64,000 nucleotides of DNA from Enterobacteriaceae bacterium LSJC7 (GTDB lineage Bacteria; Pseudomonadota; Gammaproteobacteria; Enterobacterales; Enterobacteriaceae): assembly GCA_000302695.1 (NCBI GenBank), contig AMFN01000002.1:1094677-1158676 (forward strand). Direction: 5' to 3'. The translations under genes were made by a program, and so were the position numbers. Positions 18,616-28,800 of the stretch are shown here, piece by piece; position 1 is the stretch's first letter; every line of letters begins with the position of its first letter. The notes under the pieces are model-generated. The model ran no database searches and was not told the DNA's origin. It saw only the letters and a program-made list of their open reading frames with translations.

Positions 18616-19260
18616 TTACAGCAGCGTTATCACTTTACCGCGCTCAAGGCGCGATTTTGGCAGACGGGCATTAAAATCCTGTTCACTGCGGTGGCCAATT
18701 GCGGCTACCACAACGCTTTGTAGCCCCAGCGCCGGCAGGTTCAAAATCTCGTCCATTAATTGTGGCGTGAAGCCTTCTATCGGCGTGGCGTCAAGGCCTA
18801 TCGCCGCGGCGCCAAACAGCAGAAAACCCAGCGACAGATAGGCCTGGCGCGCCATCCAGTTACGCTGCTGCTCTACCGAGTGGCTGTTGAGGTTCACAAA
18901 ATAGCGGCGGCCTGCATCCTGACCGGCTTTGGCATCGTCACTGTTAAAACGTCCGTCCTGTTGTTCCTGTGAGAGCAGCGTGTTCAGGTGCTCTTCACTC
19001 ATTTCGGTGTGGGTAGTAAAAACAACCACCATCGCCGCATTCTGTACTTTTGCAGCGTTAGCCTCACCAAAAGCGGGCAGAATACGGGCTTTGGCTTCTG
19101 CGCTCTCAACGGCGAAGAAATGCCACGGCTGTGAGTTAACGGAAGATGGGCTAAGGCGCAGCAACTCCAGCAGCTGTTCACGCTGCTCATCGGTCAGCCC
19201 GCGACTCGCGTCATAAGCCTTGCTGGTGTAGCGGGTGCGAATAATGTCGGTGATATTCAT
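18616..19260 (-). CDS. NfsB-like oxygen-insensitive NAD(P)H nitroreductase
   Basis: This 214-residue flavoprotein has the nitroreductase landmarks RYTSKAYD at the N terminus, LRLSPSSVNSQPWHFF near residue 35, WMARQAYLSLGFLLFGAAA near residue 135, GLDATPIEGF, and the C-terminal DFNARLPKSR. All of these parallel E. coli NfsB. It binds FMN and reduces nitro compounds, quinones or flavins in two-electron steps. It is the last gene of a three-gene minus-strand run with the flavin reductase and Nudix genes, 56 bp after the latter. Sequence divergence leaves open a paralogue of nfsB rather than the orthologue. Confidence 0.88.
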   Translation of the reverse strand: MNITDIIRTRYTSKAYDASRGLTDEQREQLLELLRLSPSSVNSQPWHFFAVESAEAKARILPAFGEANAAKVQNAAMVVVFTTHTEMSEEHLNTLLSQEQQDGRFNSDDAKAGQDAGRRYFVNLNSHSVEQQRNWMARQAYLSLGFLLFGAAAIGLDATPIEGFTPQLMDEILNLPALGLQSVVVAAIGHRSEQDFNARLPKSRLERGKVITLL

Positions 19261-19316
19261 GAAAACATCCTTGCGTGGCGGTGGATTAGGTAACAGTAAA
19301 ACGCTAAGAAATTTTA

Positions 19317-19748
19317 TTACGCCTCGTTTGTAAGGCTGTGCTGTTGTAGCCAGCCTGTACCGTGTTGCTCAATCAACTGTGCTAACGGTAAAAACAGGGG
19401 CGCGGGCAGAGCCTGCGGGTCGAACCATTGCCAGCCGTCGCATTTGTCTGGCTCCATGCGCTGCGGTTCGCCGTGCGGCGCGTTGGCCAGCATAAAAATC
19501 GTGATGTAGTGCTTGTGCTCATGTTCAAAAACGCTGTTGACCCACGGACCGTCGTTGACAACCGAAAGATGAAGCCCGGTTTCTTCAAGTACTTCACGGC
19601 ATGCGCATGCCTGTGGTGTTTCACCAAACTCCAGATGACCGCCTGGCAGCGACCAGCAGCCCGCGCCGTGGCTAGCGCGACGCCGCCCAAGCAGAATTTT
19701 TCCGTGGCGATGGACCACAACACCCACGCCAACTAAGGGTTGATTCAT
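19317..19748 (-). CDS. Nudix hydrolase
   Basis: This 143-residue protein has a complete Nudix box, starting GGHLEFGETPQACACRE and ending VLEETGL, which fits G-x5-E-x7-R-E-U-x-E-E-x-G-U. The small size and the GVGVVVHRHGKILLGRR start fit the nucleotide-pool-cleaning subgroup of MTH1/NudG-like enzymes; the substrate is not predictable. Its ATG overlaps the stop of the upstream flavin reductase gene as ATGA, indicating translational coupling. Confidence 0.87.
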   Translation of the reverse strand: MNQPLVGVGVVVHRHGKILLGRRRASHGAGCWSLPGGHLEFGETPQACACREVLEETGLHLSVVNDGPWVNSVFEHEHKHYITIFMLANAPHGEPQRMEPDKCDGWQWFDPQALPAPLFLPLAQLIEQHGTGWLQQHSLTNEA

Positions 19749-20335
19749 GGTGATTCCATAACCGGACGGGCAGTAATTTCGCCGCCGGTGGTAAGGAACG
19801 TGCCAGCGCCGAGGTGGTGCAGTGAGCGCAGTTCAGGCGCAATGTCCGTGCGCCAACGGCCATTGATAAAAGCGCGTTCATCGGCGGCTGCGCTGACAAC
19901 TTCGCCAAACAGCGTATCGTATTTTTGCTGTGCGCCAGGCTCATCGAGCAGGCGGCACTCCAGCCATGCGCTACAGCCGTCTTCAATCAGCGGCAGGCCG
20001 AGTACCGGGCCGGTAACGGCATGAATACCGAAGCGGGAAAACTTATCGCCATCGCGCCCGCAATGGCTGCCAACCGCCCAGGTCTGGTCCGCAAACCCAG
20101 CTCCTGCAACCACAATACCAAACTGGCCGCTGCGCTCAATAAGCTCGCGACTCCAGGTGTTTTTGTCTACCACAATGGCAATGCGTGGTGGGGTAAACTC
20201 TACCGGCATAGACCAGGCCGCTGCCATGACGTTAGCGCGCCCGCTCTGCGGGTCAAGGCTGGTAATCAGAATAGTAGGGCCGTGATTGAGCAGACGGCTG
20301 GCGTGCGCCAGGGCAACAGGTGTAAAGCGCGACAT
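19745..20335 (-). CDS. Flavin reductase family protein (FMN-binding split barrel)
   Basis: This 196-residue protein has the split-barrel signatures of flavin reductases: PTILITSLDPQSGRANVMAA near the N terminus, PPRIAIVVDKNTWSRELIE near residue 50 and an FGIVVAG strand. The C-terminal part contains the DTLFGEVVSA stretch typical of the family. Members bind FMN and reduce it with NAD(P)H or act as flavin-dependent oxidoreductases. It is the first gene of the run leading into the Nudix and nitroreductase genes. The ATG at 20335 is preceded by AAGAGGAA. Confidence 0.85.
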   Translation of the reverse strand: MSRFTPVALAHASRLLNHGPTILITSLDPQSGRANVMAAAWSMPVEFTPPRIAIVVDKNTWSRELIERSGQFGIVVAGAGFADQTWAVGSHCGRDGDKFSRFGIHAVTGPVLGLPLIEDGCSAWLECRLLDEPGAQQKYDTLFGEVVSAAADERAFINGRWRTDIAPELRSLHHLGAGTFLTTGGEITARPVMESP

Positions 20336-20546
20336 CGTATATTCCTCTTAACGAGACGTATGACACGCATTCTGACATAAGGAAGGGGACGTTATCTAAT
20401 ACAGCATACGCTGTCGCAGACGTGGACGTCATCCTGAGATTTTCGCTCTATGATCCTCTGCACATTTTGCCATTTTTGTATATGACAGGATTTTGCGGAA
20501 GTGTTAACCCTGTTAGTAGCAAGGATTATTAAGCACAAGGAGCGAG

Positions 20547-20774
20547 ATGATGTTTCCAGAGTACCGTCAACTGATCACTGAACTGAAAGAGAGCAATCCC
20601 CGTTTCCGTTCGCTGTTTGAGAAGCATAATCAGCTGGATCACGACATTGCCCAGCTGGAACACCCGGACGGCAGCGGTTACTGCGATAAAGTGGCCACAA
20701 TGAAAAAGGAGAAGCTCAAATTAAAAGAATCACTTTGGGAAATATTAAAAAGCGCCGATAAAGCCACCTCCTGA
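20547..20774 (+). CDS. ydcH: YdcH, small DUF465 helical protein
   Basis: This 75-residue protein matches E. coli YdcH. It is a predicted helical hairpin with FPEYRQLITELKESNPRF, the FEKHNQLDHDIAQLE heptad-like stretch and a lysine-rich second helix (KKEKLKLKESLWEIL). DUF465 proteins have no established function. The gene has a strong AAGGAG ribosome-binding site and its own hairpin terminator. Confidence 0.93.
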   Translation: MMFPEYRQLITELKESNPRFRSLFEKHNQLDHDIAQLEHPDGSGYCDKVATMKKEKLKLKESLWEILKSADKATS

Positions 20775-20791
20775 TCTTTGCTGTACTCCAT

Positions 20792-20820
20792 AAGGCCCGC
20801 AAACTGTGGGCCTTGTTGTT
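20792..20820 (+). terminator. Terminator of ydcH
   Basis: AAGGCCC and GGGCCTT form the stem with a nine-base loop, followed by the T-rich GTTGTTTC, about 20 bp after the ydcH stop. Confidence 0.7.
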
Positions 20821-21095
20821 TCTGGCTATCGCCGCCGCTACCGCCTTCAAATATATTCACATTATGAATATTCAGGCCCGTTCAGGAACCTTTAAATCAT
20901 AATCTGGCACTATTGGTCAGAGTAAAAAACTAACGCCCAGCGGATATGCCAGAGTTCTTGTTTTTACCACGCCTTTTTAATTCATTTTGTGTGGAATAAT
21001 TATTGGGTGATTTATTTTTATTGTCACTCATGCATAATTTATTGGCTCAGGAAAAGAGCCATATTTCAATACGCTACAGGGATGAGCTTTCTCAC
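20821..21095. promoter_or_regulatory. Presumed promoter region of the CDI operon
   Basis: This AT-rich gap between the ydcH terminator and cdiB contains ATATATTCACATTATGAATATTC-like symmetric sequence near 20850-20870 but no gene I can support. It is the only place for a promoter upstream of cdiBAI. Specific -35/-10 boxes are not assigned. Confidence 0.4.
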
Positions 21096-22772
21096 ATGAC
21101 CTATAAAAATAAACGTCTGTTAAAGGCGTACTTTGTCGTGACGTTAATACCGTTGCCCGTTCTGGCTGCACCCGGTGTCGACCAGTTTAATTACCAGCAA
21201 GAACAGCAAAAAGCGCTCGAGCAACGCCTTGCCCCTGAAACACCGGATGTCCGCCTGTCTGGCCCGCAAGACATCAGCGGTCGGCTGCGGTTTCCCGAAG
21301 AATCTCCCTGTTATCCCATTACACATGTCTCGCTGAGCGGCACGCAGATGCTGCCTGGCTGGTTGCCGCTGCGCCGCATTACAAGCCAGGGCGAAGGAAA
21401 ATGCCTCGGCACTACGGGCATTAATATGCTGATGAGCGCGTTGCAAAACCGCCTGATGGCGAGCGGCTATGTAACAACGCGTGTACTGGCCCCGGCGCAG
21501 GATTTAAAGAGCGGCACGTTACAACTTACCGTACTACCCGGTACCACCCGCAATGTCACGTTAACACCGGATAGCGACCGCTGGTTGTGGCTTTACAGCG
21601 CGTTTCCGGCACACAAAGGCGAGGTTCTGGACTTGCGTGATATTGAGCAGGGACTGGAAAACTTGCAGCGTCTGCCTACGGTCCAGGCATCAATGGAAAT
21701 CATACCGGGGGAGCGGCCGGGTGAAAGCGACATCGCGCTTAACTGGCAGCAGGCGCGGATGTGGCGTTTGGCGGCATCCTTTGATGACTCCGGTACTGAC
21801 AGCACCGGGCGCTGGCAGGGAGGGCTGACGTTTTACCTCGATAATCCCTTTGCCCTGAGTGACATGTTCTACGTCTCGGGTAATCACGATCTCAACGGCA
21901 GCGGCGACAAAGGCAACAAGAACCTGACGCTGCATTACTCGGTGCCGTTCGACTACTGGTTATTGAGCGTCACGGCTAACGACTATAGCTACCATCAGGT
22001 GGTAGCCGGGCTTGACGGTGACTATCGCTACAGCGGTCAAAGTAAAAACGTGACGGGCCAGTTAAGCCGTGTACTGCACCGCAGCGGTACACAGAAAACC
22101 ACGCTGTCATTTGACGTAATGGCGCGCGAGTCGCGTAACTACATCAACGATACCGAAGTGGAAGTGCAGCGCAGGCGCACCGCTGCCTGGAAAACGGGTT
22201 TGCAGCACCGCCATTACATCGGCCAGGCGACTCTTGATGCAGGCATTAGCTGGCAGCGCGGCACACGCTGGTTCGGTGCGGAAAAAGCACCAGAGGAATA
22301 TACCGGCGAGGCGACAGCACTGAGCAAGATTCTGCGTGTTGATGCCAACCTGAACCTGCCATTCACACTGTTTGAGCAGAACTTTCGCTATAGCGTGCAG
22401 TACGCCCGCCAGCTTAATAATACGCCGCTGACACCGCAGGAAGAGTTTTCCATTGGCAACCGCTGGACGGTGCGTGGTTTTGACGGCGAGCGCTCGTTAA
22501 GCGCAGGGCGCGGTTGGTTTGTCCGTAACGATTTAGGCTGGAGCACCCCTGTACCAGGTATGGAGTTTTATCTTGGTGCGGACTACGGCGAAGTGGGTGG
22601 CAATGGCGCAACAATGCGCATAGGCAATCACCTGACAGGCGGCGTGGCGGGCCTGCGCGGTGGGGCTTTTGGTGTGGGATATGATTTCTTTGCCGGCGTA
22701 CCGTTCTCCAGGCCAGACGGCTTCCAGACCAGCCCGGTCACACTGGGGATGAGTCTGAACTGGAATTATTAA
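21096..22772 (+). CDS. cdiB: CdiB, outer-membrane two-partner secretion transporter
   Basis: This 558-residue TpsB/Omp85-family protein exports CdiA across the outer membrane. The chosen ATG at 21096 gives a clear signal peptide ([19 protein letters not shown]) with AGGGATGAG upstream; the open frame extends to 21003 but without a sensible start. POTRA-type sequence ([29 protein letters not shown]) occupies roughly residues 75-220. A C-terminal 16-strand barrel follows, with the VRGF motif ([12 protein letters not shown]) near residue 465 that lines the pore in this family. It precedes cdiA by 66 bp, the B-A-I order typical of enterobacterial CDI loci. Confidence 0.93.
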   Translation: MTYKNKRLLKAYFVVTLIPLPVLAAPGVDQFNYQQEQQKALEQRLAPETPDVRLSGPQDISGRLRFPEESPCYPITHVSLSGTQMLPGWLPLRRITSQGEGKCLGTTGINMLMSALQNRLMASGYVTTRVLAPAQDLKSGTLQLTVLPGTTRNVTLTPDSDRWLWLYSAFPAHKGEVLDLRDIEQGLENLQRLPTVQASMEIIPGERPGESDIALNWQQARMWRLAASFDDSGTDSTGRWQGGLTFYLDNPFALSDMFYVSGNHDLNGSGDKGNKNLTLHYSVPFDYWLLSVTANDYSYHQVVAGLDGDYRYSGQSKNVTGQLSRVLHRSGTQKTTLSFDVMARESRNYINDTEVEVQRRRTAAWKTGLQHRHYIGQATLDAGISWQRGTRWFGAEKAPEEYTGEATALSKILRVDANLNLPFTLFEQNFRYSVQYARQLNNTPLTPQEEFSIGNRWTVRGFDGERSLSAGRGWFVRNDLGWSTPVPGMEFYLGADYGEVGGNGATMRIGNHLTGGVAGLRGGAFGVGYDFFAGVPFSRPDGFQTSPVTLGMSLNWNY

Positions 22773-22838
22773 ACAGCACGCAGCGGCGCGTTTGCGCCAG
22801 ATAAAAAAGAGAAGAAAAACATTCAGGGATGAAGCTAA

Positions 22839-25800
22839 ATGAATAAAAACCTGTGGCGTATTATTTTTAACCGCTCACGCGGCATGCTGATGGTGGTCGC
22901 TGAGATAGCTGGCTCCGGGCAGGGCGGCAGCGGGGCATCCGGCCTGGGTGCCACGCTGATGCGTATCACCGGCAAACTGCGCCCGCTTAACGTTGCGCTG
23001 TGGCTTTCCATTGGCGCAATTGTGCCGGTGCAGGCGGCTATCCAGGCCGACAAATCTGCCCCGGGCAACCAGCAGCCCACCATTATCAGCAGCGCCAACG
23101 GTACGCCGCAGGTCAATATCCAGACGCCGAGCGCAGGGGGCGTTTCGCGCAACGTCTACAGCCAGTTCGATGTCGATAAAAAAGGCGTCATCCTTAATAA
23201 CTCCCACAAAAACGTGCAGACCGAAATCGGCGGTATGGTGGCGGCCAACCCGTGGCTGGCACGCGGCTCTGCCAGCGTTATCCTTAACGAAGTCAACGCC
23301 CGCGATCCCAGCAAACTCGGCGGCTATATCGAAGTGGCGGGGCAAAAAGCGCAGGTGGTTATTGCTAACCCGGCGGGGATCACCTGTGACGGTTGCGGAT
23401 TTATTAACGCCAGCCGCGCCACGCTCACCACCGGCCAGACACAGCTTAACAACGGCGTCATTACCGGCTATGACGTCAGCCGTGGCGAGATTGTGGTGCA
23501 GGGAGCCGGGCTGGACAGCTCGCGTCAGGACTACACCGACATTATCGCCCGTTCGGTCAAAGTGAATGCTGGCGTGTGGGCCAACGATCTGGCGCTCACC
23601 ACCGGAACCAACCGGGTGGATGCAGCCCACAGCACTGTGCAGGCAAAAAGTACGGCTGACGCGAAACCGGCCTTTGCGCTGGACGTGGCGGCCGTGGGGG
23701 GAATGTATGCCGGAAAGATTCGCCTGACCGGTACCGAAAAAGGCGTGGGCGTGCACAACGCCGGGCAAATCGGTGCCAGCGCCGGTAGTGTGACGATTAA
23801 CGCCGACGGCACTATTGGTAACACCGGCAGCATCACCGCCAGTGAGAGCCTTACGCTTGCCACTCAGGGCAGCATGAGTAACAGCGGCACGCTGTATGCC
23901 CGGAACACAACCGCAACAGCCGCAGGTGCACTCAGCAACCGCGGCGTGATTGCGGCAGCCAAAGACACGGTGCTGAATGCGGCCTCGGTCAGCAGCACGG
24001 ATGCCAGCGCGCTGGCGGCGGGCATCAGCAGCGACGGGAAACTCACTGGCAGCGGCAATCTCACCGTCAAGGCCCAAAGCGGCGTCCAGGCAAATGGCCA
24101 GCTACTGGCGGCAGAGTCGATGGCCGTCAGTGGCAGCGTGCTTGAACTCAGCCATGCACAAAGCTATGCCAAAGACGCTATCAACCTGCGCGCCACATCC
24201 GGGGATGTCACCCTGTCGCAGGGCAAAACCCAGGCTGGCCGCGTGACGATCAACGCCGCAGGCAGCCTCCATAACGATAACGCCTCACTCCAGGCCCAGG
24301 TGCTGACGGTCAATTCCAGCGCCATCAGTAACCGCCAGGGAACGCTTCAGGCAGAAAAACTGACGCTGAACGCAACCTCGCTGGATAACCAACAGGGTAC
24401 GCTGTACCACACCGGCAGCGATGACTTAACGCTCAGCATGGCGCAAGGCATTAACAACGCTGGCGGCCTGATTGCCAGCCACGCCAACAACCTGAGCGTG
24501 CAAACCCCGAGGCTCAACAATGAAAACGGTGCCGTACAGCACCTGGGTAACGGTGTATTCCGCACAGAAACCGGGATGCTGCTGGGTAGCAACGGTACGC
24601 TTACCAGCAGCGGCACGTTTAACCTGAGCGGCGGTAAACTGGGGCTTGATAACGCCCAGATTAGTGCTGATCACATCACGCTGGCGGGCGAGTCGCTGTC
24701 AAACCGCGGCGGTAAACTGGTGCAAACCGGTCGTGGTGCGCTGAGTGTGAGCGTCAGCGGTGTGCTGGATAACACCGAGGGCTACATGGCAAGTCAGGGG
24801 GGTGTGGCGCTCAGCGCAGGCTCCGTGGACAACACCCTTGGTAACATCACCGCCGTGGAAGGCCCGCTGGGTATCACCTCACAGGGTGCACTGCTTAACC
24901 GCGACGGCACGTTGCAGGCGGGCGGCCCGGTCACGCTAACGGCAAGCCTGCTTGATAACCTGCGTGGTAACGTGAGTGGCGCAAGCGATGTGACGCTTAA
25001 CACCACCGGTGCCCTCAGTAACATCAGCGGCCTGCTGGGTGCGGGCAAAACGCTGAAGCTGCTCGCTGCGAGCGTGGATAACAGTAACGGGCAGCTTGCG
25101 GGTGAGGCGCTAGCGGTGGATACCGGCACGGGTGCTTTCAACAACAGCAACGGGCAACTTCTGAGCAACAGCGCACTCACCCTCAACAGCGGTGAGCTGA
25201 AAAACAAGGGTGGCGTGGTGCAGGCAGCCAGCACGCTCACCCTCGACACCCATGGACAGCAGCTTGATAACAGCGCCAGTACGATATACAGCGGCGGGGC
25301 GATGGTGCTACGCACCGGCGCGCTGACGAACACCGCTGGCAGTATTACCACGGCCAGTACGCTGACGCTCAACAGTGCAGCGGTGAATAACACCGGAGGA
25401 ACACTTGCCAGTGCCGGTGCGGCCTCGCTGACCACCGGGGCGTTCAATAACAGTAACGGCGCCCGGGTGCGTGCCGACAGCCTGACGCTTAACACCAACG
25501 GCCAGTTGCTCAATAACAGCAACAGCGGTGCAGAAGGTGGGCTGATTGCCAGCACCTCGCTTGAGGTCCGTAGCGGTGAGCTTAACAACACCAATGGTTA
25601 CATCCAGGGCCAGAACGTCAGCCTTACCGGCAACGGTCAGGCATTCAGTAATGCCAGTGGTGAGGTTATCGCCGCCAGCGGGCTTGATATCAACACTCGC
25701 GGCGGCAACCTGAACAATGCCCTGGGCAGCCTGCTGTCGGGCGGCACACTCAGACTTGCCAGCGGCACGCTCGACAACAGCACAGGGTTAATTCAGTCAA

Positions 25801-28800
25801 CGGCCGCACTGAGTGTGGAAACGGCGGCGCTGATTAACCGCAATACCCTGGAAACCGGGGGCATCCTCAGTGCCAGCACGCTGGCGCTCAGTACCGCAGA
25901 GCTGGATAACCAGAGCGGGCTGATTGTGGCGAATAACGACCTTGCCATAAATACCGGCAATCTCGACAACCGCAGCGGCAGCATTGGCAGCCAGCAGGGA
26001 GCGCTGGCACTTGAAAGCCAGCGCGTGGACAACAGCGCAGGGCTGATTCAGGCCGCTGACCGCGTGGCTATCAACACCCACGGCCAGGCACTGCTCAACC
26101 GCAACAGCGGTGAGCGCGGCGGTATATTCAGCGGTGATGAACTCCGGCTACAAACCGGTGCACTGGATAACGCCGCGGGCGTGATATCTGGCGCCTCACT
26201 TAACCTGTTGAGCGAGGCGCTCGACAACCGCAGCGGCCTGCTGTTGTCTTCCGGCGATATGGCCATTGATACCCAGGGCGCACAGCTTAACAACAGCGAG
26301 ACTGGCAGTGCGGGCATCCGTGCGCAGGGCGCGCTGACACTCAACACGGGTGACCTGAACAACGACAGCGGTTTTATCGCCGCTCGCACCGCAACGCTGA
26401 ACACAGCTTCACTTACCAACCAGTCAGGCACGCTGAGCGGCAATGACAGGCTGGCGATTACCTCCACGACCGTGAATAACCACCAGGGCGTAGTGCAAAG
26501 TGCTGGCGATATCACGCTTGCGGGCAACGGGCTGGACAATACTCAGGGTAAAGTGCTGGCTGATGGCACGCTTGGCATCGTTGCCCGCGACATCAGTAAC
26601 CAGCAGGGGGTGTTGCAGGGCGGTAGCGGCATCACGCTGACGCAGACCGGTAAGCTTGATAACCAGGGCGGTAACGTACTCTCCGGGGGCAATCTCTCCC
26701 TTGGCACCACGCAACTGGACAACCGTGGCGGGGAGGTGTTTGCCGCAGGCGACGCCACACTGAAGGTGCAGGGCATAACCGACAACCGCGACGGCTTCAT
26801 TAAAGCCAACGACACGCTAAACCTGAGCACTGCCAGCCTGAACAACAGTGGCACCGGCAGCGGCGCAAAAGGTGTGGAAGCGAACGATATCGTGCTGACG
26901 ACCAGCCGCGTGGATAACAGCAGCGGGCGCATTCAGAGTGCCGAATCCCTGACGGCCCGCATTGCCGGGGAGCTTAATAACAACGCCGGTTTACTGGTGA
27001 GCGGCAGTTCGCTTGATATTGCCGGCAACGCGCTGAGTGTGGAAAACCGCAGCGGCACGCTGTATGCCGATGAACAACTTCAGCTCACGGCATTGTTACT
27101 TGGCGGTGACGGCACGGTGAAATCCGGCGGTGATATGTCGCTGACGTTGCAGCAGGATTTACATAACACTGGCGAGATTGCCGCAGGGGGCAACGTAGAC
27201 CTCACCACTCCAGGTCAGGTGGTGAACGAGGGCATCATCGGTGCGGGTAACACGCTCACCCTTACGGCGAACGGCCTTGAGAACCGTGAAAACGGTGAAC
27301 TCAGCGCCACCGAAACCCTGTTGCGTATTGCTGGTCTGGTGCATAACACCGGGCTTATCGACGGTGGACTGACGCACATCGACGCCGCCACGCTTGAAAA
27401 CATCGGTACCGGGCGTATTTACGGCGACCATATCGCGCTGGATGTGAACAAACTCGTTAACGATAAAGATGCCAACAGTGGTAAAGCGGCGGTGATTGCC
27501 GCCCGCGAACGGCTGGATATTGCCGCAGGCAGCATTCTCAACCGCGACCATGCCCTGATTTACAGCGGTGGCGACATGAGCACTGGCGGCGCACTGGACA
27601 ATAATCTTAACGCCAGCGGCCAGGGCGGCACGCTGCAAAACCACAGTGCCCAGATTGAAGCGGCAGGCGACCTTAGTCTGAGCATGAATGTTATTGATAA
27701 CCGCGACATCCACCTGCAACTGAGCGAGGATCTGGTTGAGATCTCACGCGAAGCGTATGAAGAGTGGCAGTGGTGCGAAAACGATGAGGAAGGCTATCTT
27801 TGCGGCGGCGGTGACGGCAAGCGCTATGTGCTGGGACCGGTGACCGAGAACGGCTGGCGCTTCGGCCTGAACGAAGACGGCAGCACCAACTACGACGTCA
27901 TTCTGCAACTGCATGAAAACGGCAAATACCGTATGCGCTTTGCCGTGCCGGGGTTCAGCTACAGCAAGCATTTCCAGGAATTTAACTACGAAAAAATCAC
28001 GTCGCAGACGCAGATAGTCAACCAGGACGCGGCCAGCATCACCAGCGGCGGTGATATGACGATTAACGGCGGCACGCTCACCAACCAGGACAGCCGCATT
28101 GTGGCCGGTGGCGACCTGGTGAACCGGGGCGCTGTACTCAACAACCTGGAAACCAAAGGCACTGAAACCATTGTGGACGTAGGCGTGCGCCGCTCGTACT
28201 TCAAGAAGGGCAACTGGAGCACCTACGTAGGCGAAGAAGAATACAAAACTGGTGAAAACATCAGCCGCGATATCTCACTGGGGCTGCTGCGTTTTGAAGG
28301 TAACTCCGGTGAAAGTGGCGACGGCTACAGCGTGAACGGGCGCGATTCAGTTAGCGTTGAGGGTGCGGGCAACAGTCTTATTCGTCGCGATGCGCCTGGC
28401 GCAGGCGGCAGCCTTACCTGGGATAAAGCCATCACCATGCCGGATCTGCTCACCGGCGGTCCGGTAAAAGGCATTACTGACGTGCCGCTCATTGTGCCAC
28501 CGGGCCAGAGCATTGCGCTGCCGCTGGCCCCGGAAGAGGTGAACGGCCAGCAGGCTACCTGGGAAATCCGTCTTTCACCGCCCTCAACCCGGTTGCCGGA
28601 CAACAGCCTGTACCGCACTCACCCGGGACCATCGGCCGCTTATCTGGTGGAAACCGATCCGCGTTTCACCCAGGAGAAACAGTGGCTGGGTACGGACTAT
28701 ATGCAGCGCCAGCTAGCCAACAACCCGGACAACCTGCTCAAACGCCTGGGCGATGGCTACTATGAGCAGACGCTCATTCGTGAGCAGATTATTCGGGGCA

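Noticed and set aside
22875-24077. Long open frames antisense to cdiA (for example 400 residues here)
   Set aside because: They are shadows of the GC-rich repetitive cdiA coding sequence; none has a ribosome-binding site or a recognisable domain.
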